Source: Rhodobacterales bacterium
GTDB lineage: Bacteria > Pseudomonadota > Alphaproteobacteria > Rhodobacterales > Rhodobacteraceae
Length of the DNA: 64,000 nucleotides
NCBI GenBank assembly: GCA_021155205.1
Contig: JAJNPS010000037.1
Span: forward strand, 62,001-126,000
Direction: 5' to 3'
Shown one piece after another: positions 51,839 to 60,912 of the stretch. The notes under the pieces were generated by a model, which had not been told where the DNA came from, did not search any database, and saw only the letters and a program-made list of their open reading frames with translations. How positions within the stretch are numbered: the stretch's first letter is position 1; each line of letters starts with the position of its first letter. A program made the translations under genes and the position numbers.

Positions 51839-54800
51839 ATGCCCGAATTCAAGAAGATCCTGATCGCCAACCGGGGCGAGATCGCCATCCGCGTGATGCG
51901 TGCCGCCAACGAGATGGGCAAGAAGACGGTCGCGGTCTTTGCCGAGGAAGACAAGCTGAGCCTGCACCGCTTCAAGGCGGATGAGGCCTACCGGATCGGC
52001 GAGGGGCTGTCGCCGGTGGGCGCGTATCTTTCGATCCCGGAAATCATTCGCGTGGCCAAGATGGCGGGGGCGGATGCAATCCATCCGGGCTACGGCCTTC
52101 TGTCGGAAAATCCAGATTTTGTCGAGGCTTGCGATCAGGCGGGCATCACATTCATCGGCCCGCGTGCGGAAACGATGCGCGCGCTTGGCGACAAGGCGTC
52201 GGCCCGGCGCGTGGCGATGGCGGCGGGCGTGCCGGTGATCCCGGCGACCGAGGTGCTGGGCGAGGACATGGCGCTGGTCAAACGCCAGGCGGCCGAGGTC
52301 GGCTATCCATTGATGCTCAAGGCGTCCTGGGGCGGTGGAGGTCGCGGCATGCGCCCGATCAACTCCGAGGAGGAGTTGGAGGCCAAGGTGCGCGAGGGCC
52401 GCCGAGAGGCCGAGGCCGCTTTCGGCAACGGCGAGGGCTATCTGGAAAAGATGATCCTGCGCGCGCGGCATGTCGAGGTGCAGATCCTGGGCGACAAGCA
52501 CGGCAACATCTATCACCTGTGGGAGCGCGACTGCACCGTGCAGCGGCGCAACCAGAAGGTGGTGGAACGCGCCCCTGCCCCCTACCTGACCCCCGAACAG
52601 CGGGCCGAGGTCTGCGAAATGGGCCGCAAGATCTGCGCCCATGTGGATTACGAATGCGCAGGGACTGTCGAGTTCCTGATGGATATGGACACCGGGCGGT
52701 TCTACTTCATCGAGGTAAACCCCCGTGTGCAGGTTGAACACACCGTCACCGAAGAAGTGACCGGCATCGACATCGTGCAGGCGCAGATCCTGATCGAGGA
52801 AGGCAAGACCCTTGCCGAGGCGACCGGCATCGCGCGGCAAGAGGACGTGATGCTGAACGGCCATGCCCTGCAGTGCAGGGTGACGACCGAAGACCCGCTG
52901 AACAACTTCATCCCCGATTACGGGCGGCTGACGGCCTATCGGTCGGCCACCGGCAACGGCATTCGCCTCGACGGCGGCACGGCCTATGCGGGGGGCGTGA
53001 TCACCCGCTATTACGACAGCCTGCTGGTCAAGGTTACGGCCCATGCCCAGACGCCGGAAAAGGCGATTGCGCGGATGGACCGGGCGCTGCGCGAATTCCG
53101 TATCCGCGGCGTGGCGACGAATATCGAGTTCGTCATCAACCTGCTGAAGCACCCGACCTTCCTCAATGACACCTACACGACGAAATTCATCGACACGACG
53201 CCGGATCTCTTTCTGTTCAAGAAACGCCGCGATCGCGCGACGAAAATCCTGACCTATATCGCCGACATCACGGTCAACGGGCATCCCGAGACCGCTGGCC
53301 GCCCCATGCCGCCCGCCGAAATCCGCGCCCTGAAACCGCCGGTGCCAAAGGCGGAACCGCCGATGGGCACCCGGAACCTCTTGGAGCAGAAAGGTCCGCA
53401 GGCGGTTGCCGACTGGATGAAGGCGCAGAAAAAGGTCCTCATCACCGACACCACGATGCGCGACGGGCATCAAAGCCTGCTCGCCACGCGGATGCGGTCG
53501 ATCGACATGATCCGGGTGGCCCCGAGCTATGCCGCCAACCTGTCGCAGCTCTTCAGCGTCGAATGCTGGGGCGGCGCCACCTTTGACGTGGCCTACAGGT
53601 TCCTGCAGGAATGCCCGTGGCAGAGGTTGCGCGACCTGCGCGCCGCGATGCCCAACGTCATGACGCAGATGCTGCTGCGCGCGTCGAATGGGGTGGGCTA
53701 TACCAACTATCCCGACAACGTTGTTCGATCTTTCGTACTTCAGGCTGCCAAAACCGGGGTGGACGTGTTCCGCGTGTTCGATAGCCTCAATTGGGTCGAA
53801 AACATGCGCGTGGCGATGGACGCGGTGGTCGAGGCCGGAAAGGTCTGCGAGGGCACGATCTGCTATACCGGCGACCTGCTGGACCCCACACGTCCGAAAT
53901 ACGACCTGAAATACTATGTCGCGATGGGCCGCGACCTGAAATCCGCCGGCGCGCATGTTCTGGGCCTGAAGGACATGGCGGGCCTCTTGAAGCCGCATGC
54001 CGCCCGCATCCTGATCAAGGCGCTCAAGCAGGAGGTCGGCCTGCCGATCCATTTCCACACCCACGACACATCAGGTGCCGGGGCTGCGACGATCCTCGCG
54101 GCCTGCGATGCCGGGGTGGATGCGGTCGATGCAGCGATGGACGCCTTCAGTGGCGGCACCTCACAGCCCTGCCTTGGGTCCATCGTCGAGGCGCTGAAGA
54201 ACACCGAACGCGACACCGGCCTCGACATCGCCGCCATCCGCGAGATTTCCAATTACTGGGAGGCGGTGCGCAGCCAGTATGCGGCGTTCGAGTCCGGCCT
54301 GCCCGCCCCTGCCTCCGAGGTCTACCTGCACGAAATGCCGGGCGGGCAGTTCACCAACCTCAAGGCCCAGGCGCGGTCATTGGGGCTGGAGGAACGCTGG
54401 CACGAGGTCGCCCAGGCCTATGCCGACGTCAATATGATGTTCGGCGACATCGTCAAGGTAACGCCCTCGTCCAAGGTCGTGGGCGACATGGCCTTGATGA
54501 TGGTGGCGCAGAACCTGTCCCGCGCGCAGGTCGAGGACCCGGAAACGGATGTCGCTTTTCCGGAAAGCGTCGTCGACATGCTGCGCGGCAACCTCGGCCA
54601 GCCCCATGGCGGCTGGCCCGAGGGCATCATGGCCAAGGTGCTGAAGGGCGAGGCCCCGCTGACCGACCGCCCTGGCAAGACCCTGCCCCCGGTGGATCTG
54701 GAGGCGGTGCGCAAGAAGCTCGCGGCCGACCTGCTTCTGGGTCAGGAAGAGGCCGATGGGGAGACGGTCGATGACGAGGACCTCAACGGGTATCTCATGT

Positions 54801-55300
54801 ATCCCAAGGTGTTCATGGACTACCGCGCCCGGCACCGGATGTACGGGCCGGTGCGCGCCCTGCCGACGCGGACGTTCTTTTACGGCATGGCGTCGGGGGA
54901 CGAGATTACCACCGAGATCGACCCCGGCAAGACACTGGAAATCCGCCTGCAGGCCGTGGGCGAGACGACCGAGGATGGCGACGTCAAGGTGTTCTTTGAA
55001 CTCAACGGCCAGCCCCGCGTCATCCGGGTGCCGAACCGCGCCGCCAAGGCCAAGACCGCCGCCCGGCCCAAGGCGATGGAGGGCAACCCCGCCCATGTCG
55101 GCGCGCCGATGCCGGGTTCGGTCGCCTCTATCGCGGTGGCGGCCGGGCAAAAGCTCCGCGCGGGCGATCTGATCCTGACCATCGAGGCGATGAAGATGGA
55201 AACCGGCCTGCATGCCGACCGTGCCGCGACCGTCAAGGCGGTGCATGTGCATCCAGGGTCGCAGATCGACGCAAAAGACCTGCTGGTCGAACTGGAGTGA
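51839..55300 (+). CDS. pyc: Pyruvate carboxylase
   Basis: A 1153-aa biotin enzyme that forms oxaloacetate from pyruvate and refills the TCA cycle. Domains in order: biotin carboxylase (about 1-455; KILIANRGEIAIRVMRAA, KASWGGGGRGMR, FIEVNPRVQVEHTVTEEVTG), carboxyltransferase (about 535-800; DTTMRDGHQSLLATRMR, metal ligands in HFHTHDTSGAGAAT), allosteric/tetramerisation region, and biotin carrier (Lys1119 in EAMKMETGL). Full length and intact. GGGGGG lies 5 nt before the ATG. It is a single gene. A 755-codon open frame on the opposite strand is a codon-bias shadow. Confidence 0.97.
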   Translation: MPEFKKILIANRGEIAIRVMRAANEMGKKTVAVFAEEDKLSLHRFKADEAYRIGEGLSPVGAYLSIPEIIRVAKMAGADAIHPGYGLLSENPDFVEACDQAGITFIGPRAETMRALGDKASARRVAMAAGVPVIPATEVLGEDMALVKRQAAEVGYPLMLKASWGGGGRGMRPINSEEELEAKVREGRREAEAAFGNGEGYLEKMILRARHVEVQILGDKHGNIYHLWERDCTVQRRNQKVVERAPAPYLTPEQRAEVCEMGRKICAHVDYECAGTVEFLMDMDTGRFYFIEVNPRVQVEHTVTEEVTGIDIVQAQILIEEGKTLAEATGIARQEDVMLNGHALQCRVTTEDPLNNFIPDYGRLTAYRSATGNGIRLDGGTAYAGGVITRYYDSLLVKVTAHAQTPEKAIARMDRALREFRIRGVATNIEFVINLLKHPTFLNDTYTTKFIDTTPDLFLFKKRRDRATKILTYIADITVNGHPETAGRPMPPAEIRALKPPVPKAEPPMGTRNLLEQKGPQAVADWMKAQKKVLITDTTMRDGHQSLLATRMRSIDMIRVAPSYAANLSQLFSVECWGGATFDVAYRFLQECPWQRLRDLRAAMPNVMTQMLLRASNGVGYTNYPDNVVRSFVLQAAKTGVDVFRVFDSLNWVENMRVAMDAVVEAGKVCEGTICYTGDLLDPTRPKYDLKYYVAMGRDLKSAGAHVLGLKDMAGLLKPHAARILIKALKQEVGLPIHFHTHDTSGAGAATILAACDAGVDAVDAAMDAFSGGTSQPCLGSIVEALKNTERDTGLDIAAIREISNYWEAVRSQYAAFESGLPAPASEVYLHEMPGGQFTNLKAQARSLGLEERWHEVAQAYADVNMMFGDIVKVTPSSKVVGDMALMMVAQNLSRAQVEDPETDVAFPESVVDMLRGNLGQPHGGWPEGIMAKVLKGEAPLTDRPGKTLPPVDLEAVRKKLAADLLLGQEEADGETVDDEDLNGYLMYPKVFMDYRARHRMYGPVRALPTRTFFYGMASGDEITTEIDPGKTLEIRLQAVGETTEDGDVKVFFELNGQPRVIRVPNRAAKAKTAARPKAMEGNPAHVGAPMPGSVASIAVAAGQKLRAGDLILTIEAMKMETGLHADRAATVKAVHVHPGSQIDAKDLLVELE

Positions 55301-55364
55301 CACATCAAGGCGACGCGGTGGGCGCCAGTCGTCGGAGCTTGCGCCCGGACGGGCTGCTTGCGGC

Positions 55365-56030
55365 TTAGGCCGGGGCCTGTCCCAGCCGCTGGATGTGCCG
55401 CTTGTCCTCGGGCAGGCGGTCGCGGTTCAGGATGTTTTCGCCCTCGTCGACAAAGCCGTTGGTAAAGTCGGAAAAACCGCGGACGATGCGGTCGGGATAT
55501 TGGTCGGCCTTGGCACCGTCCTTGACAAAGACCGCGACGTAGTCATTCCAGCCCTCTTTGCCCTGCTTGCCCCAGAAACACTCCAGCACCTTGGGTGCAT
55601 AACCCATGCGCCGCGCCCAGCGCGCCATGGCCGCTGCGGAATCGGGATAGAACCGCCAGCAATCGACCGGATAGCGGTGGAATTTGCCGTTCGAGGGGGA
55701 GTTCATGTAGAAAAGCCCATGCGGTTTCAGGATGCGCATGACCTCGGTGAAGGCCAGCCAGAAGAACTCGGCATGTTCAAAGCAGGATGAACTCACGCAG
55801 ATGTCAAAGCTGTTCGGCTCAAACGGCAGGGCATAGGCGTCCTGCAGGATGACATCGACACCATTGCCCGGTGCAAAGTCGGCACCCACATAGCTGCAAT
55901 CGGCGGGCGCGAGGCTGCGAAGCGAGCCGTTCACGTCCAGCGCGCCCAGATCCAGCACACGCGCGCCCGACACATGCGGTGCGTAAGTGTCGAAAAACAG
56001 CTTTCCATGCATCATGGCCGACTTGTGCAT
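55365..56030 (-). CDS. Class I SAM-dependent methyltransferase
   Basis: A 221-aa protein with a Rossmann-type SAM fold: motif I ARVLDLGALDVNGSLRSL, then SYVGADFAPGNGVDVI, and FDICVSSSCFEHAEFFWLAFTEVMRILKPHG with the motif IV-V layout of small-molecule or glycan methyltransferases. MNSPSNGKFHRYPVDCWRFYPD is typical of a group found in glycan/surface-polymer loci. The substrate is unknown. The ATG at 56030 has AAGGAAGG upstream. It is the last chromosomal-backbone gene before the tRNA and the conjugative element. Confidence 0.8.
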   Translation of the reverse strand: MHKSAMMHGKLFFDTYAPHVSGARVLDLGALDVNGSLRSLAPADCSYVGADFAPGNGVDVILQDAYALPFEPNSFDICVSSSCFEHAEFFWLAFTEVMRILKPHGLFYMNSPSNGKFHRYPVDCWRFYPDSAAAMARWARRMGYAPKVLECFWGKQGKEGWNDYVAVFVKDGAKADQYPDRIVRGFSDFTNGFVDEGENILNRDRLPEDKRHIQRLGQAPA

Positions 56031-56253
56031 CGCTTGACCTTCCTTCGGCGGCAAAGTGCTCTGAAACAACCTGCGCACGATTGCCTAGCATGGCAATTCA
56101 GCGTGAACCACTGGTTTAAGGAGGTGCGCCGCCGATGCGTCCGGCGTGTTGCATCCAGAAACCCGCGCCGTTAATCCCCGGCCATCCCGGCCCCGCAATT
56201 TCTCCCTTGAACCCTGCGGCCTGCTTCTGTACATCGCCACCATCCAATCCGGT

Positions 56254-56328
56254 GCGGGCGTAGCTCAGGGGTAGAGCATAACCTTGCCAAGGTTAGGGTC
56301 GTGAGTTCGAATCTCATCGCCCGCTCCA
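56254..56328 (+). tRNA. tRNA-Gly (anticodon GCC)
   Basis: A full cloverleaf: acceptor GCGGGCG (56254-56260) pairs with CGCCCGC (56318-56324), D arm GCTC/GAGC, anticodon arm TAACC-TTGCCAA-GGTTA with anticodon GCC, T arm GTGAG-TTCGAAT-CTCAT, discriminator T and an encoded CCA (56326-56328). Its 3' end is a known integration target of ICEs such as ICEclc. Confidence 0.97.
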
Positions 56329-56426
56329 GTTTGGATCAATAAAATCAACTGCTTAAAAAGCGCCCTCCGGGGCGCTTTTTGCTTAGATCACTTCCCTAAG
56401 CCGCCAATCCAAGCAAAATCCAAGCA
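56304..56426. other. Candidate attachment region of the conjugative element
   Basis: The 3' end of tRNA-Gly (about 56304-56328) is followed after the terminator by two direct repeats AATCCAAGCA (56406-56415 and 56417-56426; period 11). Such 10-bp repeats near a tRNA end are compatible with integrase arm sites. The other att copy and the integrase gene lie outside the window, so this is inferred from the tRNA-trb arrangement. Confidence 0.4.
56355..56380. terminator. Intrinsic terminator after tRNA-Gly
   Basis: AAAAAGCGCCC and GGGGCGCTTTTT form a stem around TCC, with A and T runs on the two sides, so it can stop transcription in both directions. It lies 27 nt after the tRNA. Confidence 0.85.
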
Positions 56427-56723
56427 TTTGGAAGAAAGTCGTGGCGTAGAGTCGGCGGCAGATTTCGTTGCCATAGCAGTGCCGGAACAGGCACGATTGG
56501 TCGCTCGCCTAGGAGGCCTGACCTGCATCAGACGACGCACGAACAGAAAACGGAAACCTTCGCTTCCGTTTGATCAGGTTGGCAATTTCGGGATGTGATG
56601 GGTGTTCGCGAGTTGGTCGCGCCGCGCGAGGGGGTGAGCGACAGCACCCCGACGCGCAGCCACCAGTGCTGTACGTCAGTTTGCCGACAGGCTTTTAGCA
56701 CTGGTGGCGACTCGCCGACCTTC
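56381..56723. other. Non-coding end of the conjugative element
   Basis: About 340 nt without a supported gene. It contains the AATCCAAGCA repeats, a stem AAACGGAA/TTCCGTTT (56548-56571), a GGGGTG/CACCCC stem near 56630-56651 and the 12-bp inverted repeat at 56659-56708. Short frames here lack ribosome-binding sites. Confidence 0.5.
56659..56708. repeat. 12-bp inverted repeat downstream of the trb operon
   Basis: GCCACCAGTGCT (56659-56670) and AGCACTGGTGGC (56697-56708) are perfect inverse copies separated by 26 nt. It lies 15 nt after the stop of the DUF2274 gene. It may be a terminator-like stem of the trb mRNA or a recombination/protein-binding site; no U-tract is present. Confidence 0.6.
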
Positions 56724-56953
56724 CTATTTGGCCGAGGAACCCGAACGCTTCGCCTTTGCGAAGCCGCGATCCGTTGCCATGAAGCGTTCGATCATCGGCA
56801 CGATGAGCTTGGCCGGCGCGCCGACGGGTTTGCCTGTCTCCCGCGCCAGTGCTTCGGCATAGGCGACAAGGTCACGGTGCGCGGAAGCGGGCAGCTCGAC
56901 GGTCAGTCTGACCGGTTTGTCATCGGCAAGGGTCCGAGTTTGAGTTTCTGCAT
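56724..56953 (-). pseudogene. DUF2274 gene of trb operon, frameshifted near its start
   Basis: The expected start is ATG at 56953 behind GGGAGGT, giving MQKLKLGPL, the usual DUF2274 N-terminus. That frame stops after 16 codons. The rest of the protein (ADDKPVRLTVELPASAHRDLVAYAEALARETG, then FMATDRGFAKAK) continues in the next frame to 56724. One missing C in GGACCC(C)TTGCC explains the break. An ATG at 56966 could in principle start the second frame but has no ribosome-binding site and lies within trbI. DUF2274 genes usually close trb operons after trbI; function unknown. Confidence 0.7.
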
Positions 56954-56955
56954 GA

Positions 56956-58122
56956 CTACCTCCCATAGGGTTCGAGGATCAGATCGCGCGTGACAATGAC
57001 ACGGAGTTGAAAGCCGGGGCGGATCGTCAGGGTCGGCGGGATGGCGAGTTGCTGGCGGACGATTTCCTCGCCTACCGCGCCGATCGTGTCCTGCGCGCCG
57101 TCGCGCAGGGCGGTTGCGATCGTGTCGCTTTCGTCGGTCGCGAGTTCCGCGCCGATGTTCAGGAGGGTCGAGAGGGCTGCGGCCTGGGCCAGGCCCCACC
57201 AGTGGCGATCGACGCGGTCTTCGAGACCGGCATAGCCCGACACATCCGCGCCTTGCAGCCTCTCCAGCACCAGTGAGGTGCCGTCCGGCAGGATCAGCCG
57301 CGTCCAGACCAGAAGCACCCGGCGCTGGCCTGCGCTGATGCCGCTGTCATATTCACCGACGAGACGCGCGCCCTGCGGGATCAGGAGATAGCGGCCTGTC
57401 GGGCTGTCATAGACATTCTCCGTCACCTGCGCGGCGATCTGGCCGGGAAGGTCGGAGCGGATGCCGGTGATCAGGGCGGCGGGGATGATGGTCCCGGCCT
57501 GCAGGATGAAGGGCGATGCGGGGGCAGCGAGGCGATCCTGCGTCACGGTCTGGCGGTCGGTGGGCGCGTTGAGGAAGGCTGTCCGGCTGTCTTCTGACAT
57601 ATCTTCCGCGATGTCGACGGAACCGGTTCCAGGCAGGCCAGCGGCAAGACCGCTAATCGGTGCCACCTCCGCAGATTGCGTGTCGAAGAACAAGGCGCTG
57701 GTGCGCGCCGCCTCAATTTCCGCGAGGCGGCGTTGTTCGGCGGGGTCCGGTCCCGGCAAGGGTGAGGCCGGGATCGGCTTGCCTTCTTCCATCGCCCGCA
57801 GGATCGGGCCGCCGAGATCGCCGGGCAAAGCGGGTCCAAGCTGCGGAATGCCTGTGTAGTCAACCGGCAGGCGCTGGAGCTCATCCGCCGTCGGGCGGTT
57901 CTCAGTGGTGAAAAGCTCGTTCTGACCCTCACCCGGATCGCGGCCCTGCAGCGCAAAGATCAATGCGCCGCCGATGCCGAGGCAGGCGGTCATCATCAGC
58001 ACGGCGAGAACCTTGCGGGAGAGCCGCATCACCCGGGGCGGTTCCGCACGCAGGCGAAACGCATCCGCCGTGGCGTGGCGCGGATCGGACGGACGCGCGG
58101 GATTGGTGCTGCCGTCGCTCAT
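56956..58122 (-). CDS. trbI: Conjugal transfer protein TrbI (VirB10-like)
   Basis: A 388-aa protein of the type IV secretion core that spans inner and outer membranes. It has a cytoplasmic N-terminus, one transmembrane helix (about 36-59), a Pro-rich periplasmic stretch and the VirB10 C-terminal beta-barrel domain (LQAGTIIPAALITGIRSDLPGQ, YLLIPQGARLVGEYDSGI, ATDESDTIATALRDGAQ, IRPGFQLRVIVTRDLIL). It overlaps trbG by 4 nt. Confidence 0.93.
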   Translation of the reverse strand: MSDGSTNPARPSDPRHATADAFRLRAEPPRVMRLSRKVLAVLMMTACLGIGGALIFALQGRDPGEGQNELFTTENRPTADELQRLPVDYTGIPQLGPALPGDLGGPILRAMEEGKPIPASPLPGPDPAEQRRLAEIEAARTSALFFDTQSAEVAPISGLAAGLPGTGSVDIAEDMSEDSRTAFLNAPTDRQTVTQDRLAAPASPFILQAGTIIPAALITGIRSDLPGQIAAQVTENVYDSPTGRYLLIPQGARLVGEYDSGISAGQRRVLLVWTRLILPDGTSLVLERLQGADVSGYAGLEDRVDRHWWGLAQAAALSTLLNIGAELATDESDTIATALRDGAQDTIGAVGEEIVRQQLAIPPTLTIRPGFQLRVIVTRDLILEPYGR

Positions 58123-59072
58123 GGCGCGGGCCTTGCGTCACTGCGGACGATCCGCACAACCTGCTGGTTGCGCCCGCCGAGCCGCAGCTCGGCAGCGGCG
58201 AAGAGGCGGTCGACGATCAGGACATTGCGGTAGACGCGGGCGTTCACCAGCTGCGCCGTGCCATCGGCGCCGATGACGAACAGTGGCGGCATCTCGCCTT
58301 GGACGATGCCTTGCGGGAAGACGACATAGACGCGCCGGGCATCATCGAAGACATAGATCGGCCGCCAGGGCGGATCGTCACCTTGCAGCACATAGCGATA
58401 GTGCCGCTGAGCCTCGGGCGGTATTGCGGGCGTGGTCGGCAGGTGCGGCTGCACGCGGTTTAGTATCTCCGGATAGGCCCAGGCGACCAGCGGCATGTAG
58501 TCGGACTCGCGCGACCGCAGTTCGATCAGGTAGGTCCGGCGGTCGGTGTTGATCACGAGGTTGGTGGTGATGTCCGGGCTTGTCGGCTTGACCAGGATCT
58601 GCACCCGGCGGTCACGCCCGGAACCGCTGATCGTATCGCCGATGATCCAGCGCGCGGTATCGCCTGCCGCAATCGGGCCGGAGCCGGTGAGACGCTCTCC
58701 CGGTTCCAGCGACAGGCTGGTGATCTGGCCGGGGGCGGCATAGACCTGATAGAGGGCACCCTCGCTGTAGGGGAAGATCTGGATCGCGTTGTAGTACCCT
58801 GCGCGGCGTGGTTCGACCCGGGCGGCGGCATTGGCCAGCTGAACGCGGGCCTCCGGCGCGGCGGCATCTGTGGCCCCGCCGCGCGACGGGGTCCAGGGCG
58901 GCGGGATATGCAGCGGTGGTGCTGCAGCCTCGATCACGGGCGGCGGGGGTGCATCCAGCGGCGGGACCGCGGCGTCATAGCCGATCTCGGGCGGTCTGTA
59001 GGTCGCGCAGCCTGAGAGGATCGACGTGCTGAGCAGTGCGAGGACCAGTGCTGTCTTGACTGGATGCGTCAT
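58119..59072 (-). CDS. trbG: Conjugal transfer protein TrbG (VirB9-like)
   Basis: A 317-aa outer-membrane core component of the conjugation machine. The signal peptide ends in a lipobox LSGC (Cys22), then a Pro-rich linker, and the VirB9 C-terminal domain (YRYVLQGDDPPWRPIYVFDDARRVYVVFP). It is in the order trbF-trbG-trbI with 4-nt overlaps. Confidence 0.93.
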   Translation of the reverse strand: MTHPVKTALVLALLSTSILSGCATYRPPEIGYDAAVPPLDAPPPPVIEAAAPPLHIPPPWTPSRGGATDAAAPEARVQLANAAARVEPRRAGYYNAIQIFPYSEGALYQVYAAPGQITSLSLEPGERLTGSGPIAAGDTARWIIGDTISGSGRDRRVQILVKPTSPDITTNLVINTDRRTYLIELRSRESDYMPLVAWAYPEILNRVQPHLPTTPAIPPEAQRHYRYVLQGDDPPWRPIYVFDDARRVYVVFPQGIVQGEMPPLFVIGADGTAQLVNARVYRNVLIVDRLFAAAELRLGGRNQQVVRIVRSDARPAP

Positions 59073-59751
59073 TCTTCCAGCTCCTTCGACCAGTTGAGGG
59101 CATGGACATAGATGCCGAGGGGATTGGCGCGCAGGCGCTCGGCGGTGCGCGGGGGCTGCACGCGGATGGTCAGGATCGCGGTCCAGTGTTCCGTGCTGGT
59201 GAGCCTGCCGTCCTGATAGCGCCGTTCGGTCCAGGCGACCCGGAAACTGTCCGGCGAGGCGCGGATCACGCTGGAGACGTCGACGGCGACTTGCATCTCA
59301 CCCACCTTGGTGAAGGGTCCTCGGCGCGGGCAAATTCGTTCAGCGCCAGGGCACCGCGATCGGTGGTGAACTCGTAGGCGCGCAGCCAATTCTGCCGCAC
59401 CACGACCGGATCGGCGGTGATCGCCCGCACCCATTCGATGAAATGCGCCAGATGATAGGCGATCTGCGGATCGGAGGGCTCGTAATCGGCACTGGCAGGG
59501 GCCACGGCCTGCGCCTGGCCGAGTTCATCGACCTGTACCACCCAGGGCACTACGGTGCCACGGGCCGATTGCCAGACGAGACCGAACCCAAGCCCCGATG
59601 ACAGGAACAACGCGCCGAAGGCCATCAAACGCCAGTTCTTGGCCTGTACACGAGCTGATCCGATGCGCTCATCCCAGACTTGCGCCGCCTTCTGGTAAGG
59701 AGTTTCCGGGTCCGGGGTCTTGCCATAATGGGTGCTGGAACGCTTGAACAT
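59069..59751 (-). pseudogene. trbF: Conjugal transfer protein TrbF (VirB8-like), single frameshift
   Basis: The N-terminal frame (59751 to 59266) has the cytoplasmic part, the transmembrane helix LMAFGALFLSSGLGFGLVWQ and the first part of the VirB8 domain up to GALALNEFARAEDP. The remainder (FTKVGEMQVAVDVSSVIRASPDSFRVAWTERRY to ALNWSKELEE) continues in another frame down to 59069. Restoring one C in GGACCC(C)TTCACC gives a continuous TrbF of normal length (about 227 aa). Either the gene is inactivated, or this is an assembly error. Confidence 0.85.
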
Positions 59752-60908
59752 CAGCTGTCCTTTTCCGAAAGGGAGATCGAGGTGCCGGAACCGGAGCCAT
59801 CGCCGGATCGGACGGCATGGGCGGCGGCCGTCGCGCCGTGTCGCATAGATGCGGCGCGGGTCATCCGGCCTGCCCAGGCCGGTGGGCCGCTCCGCGCGGC
59901 TTGCGCTGACCCGTTTGCTCCGGGTCCGCTCGCTGCGTCAGGACCGGAAGGTGCGCCTGACCTGCCGACAAGCGCCGCGCCGCCGCGGGCGGCGCTGGCG
60001 ATGCCGCGACCGGTCGCCCCTGCCGCCATGCCCGCGCCACCGATGCCGACTGCAGTTGCGCCACCCGCCGCGAAGCCTGTCCCAACCGCCGCGCCTGCGC
60101 CGAGCTGAGGTCCGCCGGAGATCAATCCGTTGGCGATGCCTGGGCCGAAGATGCCGAGGCCAAGGAGGGCGAGCGCGGCCAGCACGATGGCCATTGCGTC
60201 CTCGACATTGGGCTGCGCACCGCCGAAGCCTGCGGTGAATTCGGCGAAGAGCGTGGAGCCGATGCCGATGATGACAGCAAGGACGAGGATCTTCACGCCA
60301 GAGGCCACGACATTGCCGAGCACACGTTCGGCGAGAAACGCGGTCTTGCCGAACAGGCCGAAGGGGATCAGCACGAAGCCCGCGAGAGTAGTCAGCTTGA
60401 ATTCGATCAGGGTGATGAAGAGCTGGACCGCGAGGAGGAAGAAGGCCAAGAGCACCATGATCCAGGCGAAGAAGAGGACGGCGATCTGGATGAAGTTCTC
60501 GAAGAAGCTGACATAGCCCATCAGGCCGGAGATCGACTCCAGGATCGGGCGTCCGGCATCGAGGCCGACCTGCGCCACGCGGCCGGGGCGCATCAGGTCG
60601 GCGGTGCTGAAGCCGGTGCCGCTGGCCTGCAACCCGAGACCGGCGAAGCTTTCGAAGACGATCTGCGCGAGGTTGTTCCAGTTGCCGATGATATAGGCGA
60701 AGGCGCCGACGAAGAGCGTCTTCTTGACGAGCCGGGCGAGGATGTCGCTGTCCGCGCCCCAGGCCCAGAAGAGGGCGGCGAGGGTCACATCGATGACGAT
60801 CAGCGTGGTGGCGAGAAAGGCGACCTCGCCGCCAAGGAGGCCGAAGCCAGAGTCGATGTAGCGGGTGAAGACCTCGAGAAAGCGGTCGATGACGCCGGTG
60901 CCACCCAT
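59751..60908 (-). CDS. trbL: P-type conjugative transfer protein TrbL (VirB6-like)
   Basis: A 385-aa polytopic inner-membrane component (about six helices between residues 25 and 260), with LVKKTLFVGAFAYIIGNWNNLA and KLTTLAGFVLIPFGLFGKTAFLAERVLG as family sequences. The last 120 residues are Gly/Ala/Ser-rich and disordered. Its stop touches the trbF start (TGATG). Confidence 0.92.
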   Translation of the reverse strand: MGGTGVIDRFLEVFTRYIDSGFGLLGGEVAFLATTLIVIDVTLAALFWAWGADSDILARLVKKTLFVGAFAYIIGNWNNLAQIVFESFAGLGLQASGTGFSTADLMRPGRVAQVGLDAGRPILESISGLMGYVSFFENFIQIAVLFFAWIMVLLAFFLLAVQLFITLIEFKLTTLAGFVLIPFGLFGKTAFLAERVLGNVVASGVKILVLAVIIGIGSTLFAEFTAGFGGAQPNVEDAMAIVLAALALLGLGIFGPGIANGLISGGPQLGAGAAVGTGFAAGGATAVGIGGAGMAAGATGRGIASAARGGAALVGRSGAPSGPDAASGPGANGSAQAARSGPPAWAGRMTRAASMRHGATAAAHAVRSGDGSGSGTSISLSEKDS

Positions 60909-60912
60909 GGCG

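Noticed and set aside
51797..54064. A 755-codon open frame antisense to pyc
   Set aside because: It mirrors the codon bias of pyruvate carboxylase in GC-rich DNA; its translation is His/Gln/Arg-rich without any family motif, and there is no ribosome-binding site.
56595..56993. A 132-codon plus-strand frame near the end of the element
   Set aside because: It runs antisense to the DUF2274 gene and through the inverted repeat; no motif or ribosome-binding site.
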